From positions 1 through 10,785 of the forward strand of contig CAIYZZ010000293.1 of NCBI GenBank assembly GCA_903930805.1: a DNA stretch of 10,785 nucleotides, in the 5' to 3' direction. The notes below the pieces were generated by a model. That model ran no database searches. It had not been told where the DNA came from and saw nothing but the letters and a program-made list of their open reading frames with translations. Positions 1 through 6,696 of the stretch are shown piece by piece. Numbering within the stretch: the stretch's first letter is position 1; every line of letters starts with the position of its first letter. A program made the position numbers and the translations under genes. This DNA is from an uncultured Rhodocyclaceae bacterium. Its GTDB lineage: Bacteria; Pseudomonadota; Gammaproteobacteria; Burkholderiales; Rhodocyclaceae.

Positions 1-2
1 GT

Positions 3-104
3 GAGCGAGTTCAGGCTTCCATAATGGAAAAACTAATAAATTTATTAATGAATGAGGAGAGGAGAGCAGGATCATCATCTACTCCCATGCTCATTCATCG
101 ATAG
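3..104 (+). other. Possible 3' end of an unrecognised plus-strand gene
   Basis: This reading frame is open from the left edge to a TAG at 102-104, giving 33 codons. The last part, from an ATG at 24, reads MEKLINLLMNEERRAG and ends in TPMLIHR. It could be the tail of a gene that begins outside the window, or a 26-residue ORF, or chance, since 33 open codons is short. I recognise no family. No terminator-like hairpin follows it, and the region is AT-rich, unlike the coding DNA to the right. Confidence 0.2.
17..98. repeat. Cluster of inverted repeats in AT-rich flank
   Basis: Three dyads lie close together: TTCCAT-A-ATGGAA at 17-29, the perfect 14-bp palindrome TAATAAATTTATTA at 34-47, and ATGAATGAG at 48-56 matched by CTCATTCAT at 90-98. 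On the minus strand the 34-47 palindrome is followed by GTTTTT, so it may help end the minus-strand transcript that stops at 135. It contains no GC pairs, so it would be a weak terminator. Protein-binding sites, for example a centromere-like site of the neighbouring partition remnant, are an alternative, but nothing shows this directly. Confidence 0.35.
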
Positions 105-134
105 ATTATTTTATGGCGTTATTGCGTTATTTCA

Positions 135-398
135 TTACTTCGATGCGATCTTGAAATAACCAGCTAGAGCTTCCTCGATCAGATCGGATTCGTTGACGCG
201 CTTGCCGCTGGCCATCGTGCGGCGGAATGCTTCCTCCTTGAGGAACATATCCAGCGCGGGGACGATGCGAATGGATTTTGTCCGGCGCTGCTCGTTCACG
301 GCGGCAGTTGGTACGGAAACCGGCGCGGGAGCCGGGTTCTCGGCGGCAGCAGCAGCGCCACCGGCCAGGAAGTTTTCTAGGTTGGGTTTCGCCTTCAT
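135..398 (-). CDS. Small ribbon-helix-helix-like protein of a ParA cassette
   Basis: This 87-residue protein has a low-complexity Ala/Pro-rich N-terminal half (residues about 10-32) and a basic C-terminal half. The latter reads RRTKSIRIVPALDMFLKEEA, then a stretch ending ESDLIEEALAGYFK. A short strand followed by two helices resembles ribbon-helix-helix DNA-binding proteins, which often act as small centromere-binding partners of ParA ATPases. The start is supported by AGGAG eight bases upstream and a 4-bp ATGA overlap with the ParA fragment before it. By position it would be the DNA-binding partner of that cassette. The fold call rests on pattern only, and the protein may now be free of a working partner because both upstream ParA genes are incomplete. 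Confidence 0.55.
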   Translation of the reverse strand: MKAKPNLENFLAGGAAAAAENPAPAPVSVPTAAVNEQRRTKSIRIVPALDMFLKEEAFRRTMASGKRVNESDLIEEALAGYFKIASK

Positions 399-670
399 GC
401 TTGTATCTCCTGGAACAGTGCGGCCATCTCGGCGACGGCCTGGGGGTCTTTGGCGATCTCGGCCACGGTCGCGCCTTCGCCGATGGCGCGGCGGTAGGCG
501 ACGCGCTCACAGATACGGGCGTCGAGAATGCTTAACTTGTTCTCGCGCAGGTAGTCGATCATTTCGCCGGTGTCGCGGGTGCGCGGGTCGATGCGCATCA
601 GCAGGACGCGCACATCGAGGCCGGCGTTAAAGTCCTTGGCGAGTTCGACAATCTCCAGCAGGTCGGTCAT
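395..670 (-). pseudogene. ParA-family protein, C-terminal half only
   Basis: The 91 residues match the second half of ParA/MinD-like partition ATPases: a helix (DLLEIVELAKDFN), a strand (VRVLLMRIDPRTRDTGEM), and the typical C-terminus with DARICERVAYRRAIGEGATV followed by a helix ending MAALFQEIQA. The N-terminal half, with the deviant Walker A loop and switch residues, is absent, so it cannot bind ATP as ParA does. It nevertheless has a plausible ribosome site (AGGAG, 8 bases before the ATG) and ATGA overlaps with both neighbours, so it may still be translated. I infer a truncated second parA. A small protein that has taken on another role cannot be excluded. Confidence 0.6.
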
Positions 671-858
671 GGTGCGTGCTCCTGCATGATTTCATCGAGC
701 ACGGCCAGCATCTCCAGCGCGGCCGGCCCGTTGGGGTCGATCTCAAAAATTGACTTGCCTTGCGCCACCGCCTCGGCGAATACTACGCGTTGCGTGATGG
801 TGGTTTTACCGACGCTGCCTTTCTGGTTATCTCTAAATCCGACTACACAGAAATGCAT
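667..858 (-). pseudogene. ParA-family ATPase with a large internal deletion
   Basis: The 63-residue frame joins the two ends of a ParA protein. Residues 11-20 read NQKGSVGKTT, a deviant Walker A motif with the second glycine changed to serine. It passes at once into TQRVVFAEAVAQGKSIFEID and a final helix, which is the C-terminal signature of the family. Complete ParA proteins of this type are about 200 residues or more, so some 140 central residues with the switch and dimer regions are missing, in frame. No ribosome site is visible before the ATG at 858, and an imperfect inverted repeat covers the start. The gene overlaps the next by ATGA. I infer a non-functional remnant, probably of a plasmid or island partition cassette. 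Confidence 0.65.
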
Positions 859-875
859 TTTTCTGTAAAAGTCGG
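839..875. repeat. Imperfect inverted repeat over the parA-remnant start
   Basis: The arms are CCGACT at 839-844 with AGTCGG at 870-875, and ACAG at 847-850 with CTGT at 863-866, centred on the palindrome ATGCAT at 853-858. A two-base bulge (861-862) and a short mismatch separate the paired blocks. The right arm runs into the 25-bp dispersed repeat. It could be an operator for the partition cassette or a recombination scar. Confidence 0.45.
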
Positions 876-891
876 CGCTGGCGGGACGGCA
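867..891 (+). repeat. 25-bp dispersed repeat, copy 1
   Basis: This copy begins AAAAGTCGGCGCTGG and ends GGGACGGCA. It sits between the end of yafQ and the start of the parA remnant, and matches copy 2 (1486-1510) at 24 of 25 positions and copy 3 (2849-2873) at 24 of 25. Together with copy 2 it brackets the toxin-antitoxin pair as direct repeats. Confidence 0.8.
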
Positions 892-896
892 GCACC

Positions 897-1178
897 CTAC
901 AAACCGAGTTCGCTATGCGAACCCAAGCGCACCAGACGCAGGGTGTCGTCGTCCGGTTTCAGATAGATGAGCACCAAATCCGGCTTGATGTGGCAATCGC
1001 GGTGGTCTTTCCAGTCGCCGGAAAGTGGATGGTCGCAGTACTTTGGATCAAGAGGCTTATCGGACGCCAGCGTTTCGACAATTGGAACGAAATCATCTTG
1101 CAGAACTTTGCGATGCGGTCCTTTGGCTTCCCGCTTCAAGTCGCGCTTGAACTTGGCGGTTTGCTTAATCGTCCGCAT
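897..1178 (-). CDS. yafQ: YafQ-family mRNA-cleaving toxin (RelE superfamily)
   Basis: The 93-residue protein is close to Escherichia coli YafQ along its whole length. Family members cut mRNA on the ribosome at the A site. Visible hallmarks are DHPLSGDWKDHRDCH at residues 49-63 (H50, D61 and H63), PD at 66-67, LIY at 70-72 and GSH with H88, which line up with the catalytic histidines and aspartate of YafQ. The C-terminus reads HSELGL, so the phenylalanine found near the end of E. coli YafQ is replaced by glycine, which may lower activity. I chose the ATG at 1178 because the family starts MRTIKxT; an upstream GTG at 1199 lacks a ribosome site. The gene overlaps dinJ by 14 bp, indicating translational coupling. 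Confidence 0.85.
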   Translation of the reverse strand: MRTIKQTAKFKRDLKREAKGPHRKVLQDDFVPIVETLASDKPLDPKYCDHPLSGDWKDHRDCHIKPDLVLIYLKPDDDTLRLVRLGSHSELGL

Positions 1179-1425
1179 CAAGCACCGCTTGCAAATCACT
1201 CAGGGTAACGGTTTCCAAATTGCCGGCGCGCGCCTCTTTCATGGCGGCGATGGTGACGGCATTGGGAATCAGCAGATCGAAGGGCAGGGCGTGCTCTCGC
1301 GCCACACGGGTAAGCAGCAGGCGCACGGCGTCGGACACGGTGAGGCCCATCGCCGCCAAGACCGCGGCGGCTTCTGCCTTGATGGCGCCATCGATGCGGG
1401 TTTGAACGAGTTGATTAGCGGCCAT
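1165..1425 (-). CDS. dinJ: DinJ-family antitoxin (RelB/DinJ type)
   Basis: The 86-residue protein matches E. coli DinJ well. The N-terminal ribbon-helix-helix (MAANQLVQTRIDGAIKAEAA, then MGLTVSDAVRLLLTRVARE at about 26-44) is followed by ALPFDLLIPN and an acidic C-terminal region (TLSDLQAVLDADD) that would wrap the toxin. DinJ dimers bind their own promoter and neutralise YafQ by direct contact. The ATG at 1425 is chosen because AGGAG lies 7 bases upstream and the family starts MAAN; an upstream in-frame ATG at 1461 would lie within the operator. The stop overlaps the yafQ start. A perfect palindrome and a promoter lie directly upstream, as expected for autoregulation. Confidence 0.88.
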   Translation of the reverse strand: MAANQLVQTRIDGAIKAEAAAVLAAMGLTVSDAVRLLLTRVAREHALPFDLLIPNAVTIAAMKEARAGNLETVTLSDLQAVLDADD

Positions 1426-1440
1426 GGTGTTTCTCCTGTA

Positions 1441-1461
1441 GTGAATTACATTGTAATTCAC
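1441..1461. promoter_or_regulatory. Palindromic operator of dinJ-yafQ
   Basis: This is a perfect 9-3-9 inverted repeat, GTGAATTAC with GTAATTCAC around a 3-base centre, ending 15 bases before the dinJ ATG. It covers the likely -10 box. Ribbon-helix-helix antitoxins such as DinJ bind palindromes of this kind to repress their own operon, so this is the probable autoregulatory site. Confidence 0.75.
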
Positions 1462-1477
1462 TGAAACTAGAAAGCAA
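1450..1477 (-). promoter_or_regulatory. Predicted sigma70-type promoter of dinJ-yafQ
   Basis: On the minus strand TACAAT (1450-1455) is a good -10 box, with TTGCTT (1472-1477) 16 bases upstream as a weak -35 box. The -10 lies inside the palindromic operator, so antitoxin binding would block RNA polymerase. The partition remnant genes lie downstream on the same strand with no terminator seen between, so they may be co-transcribed. Confidence 0.5.
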
Positions 1478-1485
1478 GGCTTGCA

Positions 1486-1510
1486 AAAAGTCGGCGCTGG
1501 CGAGACGGCA
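1486..1510 (+). repeat. 25-bp dispersed repeat, copy 2
   Basis: It differs from copy 1 at one position (A for G at 1503). It lies just upstream of the dinJ promoter, so copies 1 and 2 bracket the segment 892-1485 holding dinJ-yafQ as direct repeats about 619 bp apart. Confidence 0.8.
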
Positions 1511-1682
1511 CGATTCCAAGTAACGTGGACATCCCACGTCGATAAGGGAACATTGGAGCGAGAAGACCGATAGTCAGCTCAGCCTGTTTTATCAACAGAT
1601 GCAACAGACAGAGAAGACCGTCCGACTGGCGGGTGAGATTCCCCCTAACAACGACAACCACATTAACGCAGCACTTCAGACC

Positions 1683-1689
1683 AAGGAGG
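1683..1689 (+). promoter_or_regulatory. Strong Shine-Dalgarno site of the 39-residue ORF
   Basis: AAGGAGG lies 5 bases before the ATG at 1695, a near-perfect match to the 16S rRNA 3' end. It is the best ribosome site on the plus strand before yyaL, which has none of its own. The rest of the 1511-1682 stretch shows only a small hairpin (ACGTGG/CCACGT at 1523-1539) and no convincing promoter. Confidence 0.6.
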
Positions 1690-1694
1690 TAATC

Positions 1695-1797
1695 ATGAAG
1701 AAAACAACCTTCAAATTTAGCTTCGCAATTAGTTGGGCTGTAGCACTGTCGGTCTTCGTTGGCGCTGGAGGCGCACAGCTTTGCTGTGCTCGATCCA

Positions 1798-1814
<17 letters not shown>
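1695..1814 (+). CDS. 39-residue signal-peptide ORF, likely truncated secreted protein
   Basis: The peptide starts [20 protein letters not shown] and continues into GAGGAQLCC before a TAG at 1812-1814. A lysine-rich start, a hydrophobic core at about 8-24 and small residues (GAGGA) before a possible cleavage site make a classical Sec signal peptide, but almost no mature protein follows. The excellent ribosome site suggests it was or is translated. Its stop lies 17 bp inside the yyaL frame that begins at 1798, so ribosomes finishing here could restart on yyaL. I infer the 5' end of a secreted-protein gene whose body was lost when it was joined to yyaL, perhaps now serving as a leader. A degenerate copy of the dispersed repeat sits at the junction (1758-1771). 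Confidence 0.5.
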
Positions 1815-3822
<2,008 letters not shown>

Positions 3823-3881
3823 TTTCCGCTAGACTGGCGCTCAAGGTTCTGCCTATCACATCAACCCTCGCGAGGAAGAAT

Positions 3882-4193
3882 ATGAAACTGATTGCTACCG
3901 CCCTTATCACCGTCGGTTTGCTAGCCTCCGCCCCAGCCATGGCCAACCTGGACTTGGCCAAGAAGAGCAACTGCATGTCCTGTCACACTGTTGACAAGAA
4001 GCTGGTCGGTCCGGCTTATCAGGAAGTTGCCAAGAAGTACGCCGGCAATAAGGATGCACTCAAGATACTGTCCGCCAAGGTCAAGGCCGGTGGCAAGGGC
4101 GTTTGGGGCGAGATCCCGATGCCACCGAACGCTGCCGTCAAGGATGCCGACATCGAGACACTCGTGAAGTGGATTCTCGCTGGTGCCAAATAA
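3882..4193 (+). CDS. Periplasmic monoheme cytochrome c, c551/c552 type
   Basis: The 103-residue precursor has a Sec signal peptide (MKLIATALITVGLL, cleavage probably after AMA at 19-21) and an 82-residue mature class I cytochrome c. Heme is attached at C31-M-S-C34-H35, with H35 as one axial ligand and M80 in GEIPMPPN as the other. The pattern VGPAYQEVAKKYAG and GVWGEIPMPPNA is that of Pseudomonas c551, a soluble electron carrier that donates to nitrite reductase, terminal oxidases or cytochrome c peroxidase. It follows yyaL by 59 bp with its own ribosome site (GAGGAAG) and is closed by a strong terminator, so it may be expressed alone or with yyaL. No dedicated redox partner lies next to it, so its electron acceptor is not indicated. 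Confidence 0.92.
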   Translation: MKLIATALITVGLLASAPAMANLDLAKKSNCMSCHTVDKKLVGPAYQEVAKKYAGNKDALKILSAKVKAGGKGVWGEIPMPPNAAVKDADIETLVKWILAGAK

Positions 4194-4213
4194 CAAATAT
4201 CAGCATGCAGCAC

Positions 4214-4240
4214 AAACCCGGCTCAGGCCGGGTTTTTATT
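4214..4240 (+). terminator. Intrinsic terminator after cytochrome c
   Basis: A 9-bp stem (AAACCCGGC with GCCGGGTTT) around the loop TCAG is followed by a T run interrupted by one A (TTTTTATT from 4233). It lies 20 bases after the cytochrome stop codon and separates yyaL-cytochrome c from the liv operon. Confidence 0.88.
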
Positions 4241-4269
4241 GAGACACCCCCACCCTCAGGAGACACCCC

Positions 4270-5622
4270 ATGAATCTGCCCGTCAAAGCAATCTCTCTGT
4301 CTGTCGCTGCTGCCGTCCTGATGATGGCTTGCGGCAAGGAAGCCCCCCCGCCACCCCCGCCCCCGCAGGCACAAACCCCGCCCCCGGCACCCCAGCCCGT
4401 AACGATCAAGATCGGCCATGTCGGCCCACTTACCGGCGGCATTGCGCACTTGGGCAAGGATAACGAGAACGGCGCGCGCCTTGCGATCGACGAAGCCAAC
4501 GCTGCCGGAATCAAGCTCGGCGGCACACCGGTCAATTTCGAACTGGTTGCCGAGGATGATCAATCCGATCCGAAGGTTGGCAACACTGTGGCGCAGAAAC
4601 TGGTCGACGCGAAAGTCGTTGGCGTGGTCGGCCACCTGAATTCCGGCACCACCATCCCCGCCTCCGCGATCTACAATGGCGCCGGCCTGCCGATGATTTC
4701 CGGCTCGGCCACCAACCCGGCGCTCACCGAGCAGGGCTTCAAGGGCGTGTTCCGCGTGGTCGGTCGCGATGACCAGCAGGGCCCCGCCGTCGCCAACTAT
4801 TTGGTTGCTTCCGCCAAGCCGAAGACCGCCGCCATCATCGACGACGCCACCGCCTACGGCGAAGGTCTCGCCAATGAAGTCGAAAAAGCCCTCAAGGCGG
4901 CCGGCGTCAAAGTGCTGCCGCGCGAAAAAGGTACCGACAAGACGGCCGACTGGAAGGCCGTGCTGACCAAGATCAAGGGCAAGAAACCCGACGTCGTGTT
5001 CTACGGCGGCATGGATGCCACCGGCGGCCCGCTGCTTAAGCAGGCACGTGAGTTGAAGATCGCCTCCGTGTTCAGCTTCGGCGACGGCGCCTGTACCGAC
5101 AAGATGGCCGAGCTGGCAGGTGCGGCCGCCGAGGGTCTGGTCTGCTCGCAAGCCGGCATCCCCGTGCAGGCGGCAGGCAAGAAGTTCCTCGAAGGTTACA
5201 AGGCGAAGTTCAACATGGAGCCGATTCTCTACTCGCCCTTCACCTACGACAGTACCAAGCTGCTGATCGCGGCGATGCAGAAGGCCGACTCCGCCGACCC
5301 GGCCAAGTATCTGCCGGCACTGCAGAGCATCGATTACAACGGCGCCAGCGGCAACATCCAGTTCGACGAGAAGGGCGATCGCAAGGATGCCGAGATGACG
5401 ATATTCACCTTGAAGGCAGGCAAGATCACGCCGATCTCCATCATCAAGAGTGGCAAGTCGCTGACCTTGGATGAGTATGCGGCGTTGGTTGCCCCGGCAC
5501 CTGCTGCTGCTCCAGCGGCGGCACCTGCCGACGCGGCCAAGCCGGCGGCCGAAGCGCCTGCAGCGCCCGCGGCATCCACTGCGCCTGCAGCTACGGCACC
5601 GGCCGCACCGGCGCAGAAGTAA
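4270..5622 (+). CDS. livJ: Branched-chain amino acid ABC importer, substrate-binding lipoprotein
   Basis: This 450-residue protein binds the substrate outside the membrane and delivers it to LivHM. Residues 1-20 form a signal peptide ending LMMA before C21, a lipobox-like site, so it is probably a lipoprotein although the -3 and -2 residues are Met. A proline-rich linker follows (seven prolines at 26-32, more up to about 43). The periplasmic-binding domain spans about 44-407 with family features GHVGPLTGGIAHLGKDNENG, ISGSATNPALT, DDATAYGEG and SPFTYDS. The last 43 residues (408-450) are almost only Ala and Pro and are not part of the usual fold. AGGAG lies 7 bases before the ATG. Leu/Ile/Val is the likely substrate by family, but aromatic or amide ligands are possible. 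Confidence 0.92.
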   Translation: MNLPVKAISLSVAAAVLMMACGKEAPPPPPPPQAQTPPPAPQPVTIKIGHVGPLTGGIAHLGKDNENGARLAIDEANAAGIKLGGTPVNFELVAEDDQSDPKVGNTVAQKLVDAKVVGVVGHLNSGTTIPASAIYNGAGLPMISGSATNPALTEQGFKGVFRVVGRDDQQGPAVANYLVASAKPKTAAIIDDATAYGEGLANEVEKALKAAGVKVLPREKGTDKTADWKAVLTKIKGKKPDVVFYGGMDATGGPLLKQARELKIASVFSFGDGACTDKMAELAGAAAEGLVCSQAGIPVQAAGKKFLEGYKAKFNMEPILYSPFTYDSTKLLIAAMQKADSADPAKYLPALQSIDYNGASGNIQFDEKGDRKDAEMTIFTLKAGKITPISIIKSGKSLTLDEYAALVAPAPAAAPAAAPADAAKPAAEAPAAPAASTAPAATAPAAPAQK

Positions 5623-5636
5623 ACATTACGTAGTCC

Positions 5637-5682
5637 AAAGGCAACGGCACCCATCAGGCAACTGAGGGTGCCGTTGCCTTTT
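5637..5682 (+). terminator. Strong hairpin terminator or attenuator between livJ and livH
   Basis: A perfect 16-bp stem (5637-5652 with 5666-5681) continues, after one bulged A at 5653, into a 4-bp TCAG/CTGA stem closed by a GCAA tetraloop. The hairpin ends in TTTT at 5679-5682. Its position after livJ and before the permease genes fits partial termination, giving more binding protein than membrane parts. It may also protect the livJ mRNA 3' end. Confidence 0.88.
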
Positions 5683-5703
5683 CATCGGGTAACATCGACT
5701 CCC

Positions 5704-6696
5704 GTGGACATCCTCCTGCAACAAATCATCAACGGGCTCACCACGGGCAGCGTCTATGCCATCGTCGCATTGGGCTACACGATGGTGTATGGCGTCATCC
5801 AGCTGATCAACTTCGCCCACGGTGAAGTGGTGATGATCGGTGCCATGGTGGCCTTCACCGTGATTACCGCACTGTTCGGTGCCGGCCTGCCGTTGCCGCC
5901 GATTGTGCTGGTGCTGGCCGGCGTGCTCGCCGCCATTCCTGTCTGCATGGCCATCGGTTACCTCCTCGAACGCGCCGCCTACCGGCCACTGCGTCATGCA
6001 CCACGCCTAGCACCGCTGATCACTGCCATCGGCATGTCGATCATCCTTCAACACCTGGCCTTGCTGGTCTTCGGGCGCGATCCGCGCGCCTTCCCGCAGA
6101 TCATGGAAAACCCCAGCTTCGCCATCGGCGGTGCCGCCATCAGTGGGGTGCAGATCGCCATCATCCTGCTGTCGGTAGTGCTGATGGCCACACTGACCTG
6201 GTTCGTTTACCACACACGCTTCGGCATCGCCATTCGTGCCACTGCCGAGGACGTGCGTGTCGCCGCCCTGATGGGCGTGGATGCCAACCGCGTCATCGCC
6301 GCCACCTTCGTCATCGGTGCGGGACTCGGCGCAGTCGCTGGTGTAATGGTTGGCACCTATTACGGCATCGCGCATTACACGATGGGCTTCACTCTGGGCC
6401 TAAAAGCCTTTTCAGCCGCAGTGCTGGGCGGTATCGGCAACCTTGCCGGCGCGATGCTCGGTGGCATTCTGCTCGGCCTTGTCGAAGCGCTCGGCGCCGG
6501 CTATATCGGCGAATTGACTGATCTCTGCCAGTGGCCAATCTTCGGCGAGATGTTGGCCGAGCGCTGTGCGGCAGATGATCATGTCGTCGTCCTTGGCAGC
6601 AACTACCAGGATGTGTTCGCCTTCCTGGTGTTGATCGCCGTACTGGTGTTGCGGCCCTCCGGTTTGCTGGGTGAGCGCGTAGCGGAGCGATCGTGA
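5704..6696 (+). CDS. livH: Branched-chain amino acid ABC importer, permease LivH
   Basis: This 330-residue inner-membrane protein is one half of the translocation channel. It opens MDILLQQIINGLTTGSVYA and contains the typical GYTMVYGVIQLINFAHGEVV near the N-terminus, multiple hydrophobic helices, and the cytoplasmic EDVRVAALMGVDANRVIA loop that contacts the ATPases. The GTG at 5704 is chosen because it gives the family-typical N-terminus; another in-frame GTG at 5668 lies in the terminator hairpin. Unusually, residues 273-296 form a 24-residue insert with C275 and C288 between GELT and LGSNYQ, where relatives have only a short loop. The stop overlaps the livM start as GTGA. Confidence 0.92.
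   Translation: MDILLQQIINGLTTGSVYAIVALGYTMVYGVIQLINFAHGEVVMIGAMVAFTVITALFGAGLPLPPIVLVLAGVLAAIPVCMAIGYLLERAAYRPLRHAPRLAPLITAIGMSIILQHLALLVFGRDPRAFPQIMENPSFAIGGAAISGVQIAIILLSVVLMATLTWFVYHTRFGIAIRATAEDVRVAALMGVDANRVIAATFVIGAGLGAVAGVMVGTYYGIAHYTMGFTLGLKAFSAAVLGGIGNLAGAMLGGILLGLVEALGAGYIGELTDLCQWPIFGEMLAERCAADDHVVVLGSNYQDVFAFLVLIAVLVLRPSGLLGERVAERS

Noticed and set aside
1560..1620. Direct repeat GAGAAGACCG at 1560-1569 and 1611-1620
   Set aside because: Only 10 bp and two copies, with no associated structure; likely chance.
1773..1789. GCACAGC/GCTGTGC hairpin before yyaL
   Set aside because: The 7-bp stem with a TTT loop has no T run and lies within the mini-ORF; it may affect the yyaL start but cannot be called a terminator.
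4138..5151. Long 337-residue open frame on the minus strand
   Set aside because: It is antisense to livJ and the cytochrome 3' end, has a Gly/His/Asp-rich composition typical of the complement of GC-rich coding DNA, and matches no family I know.
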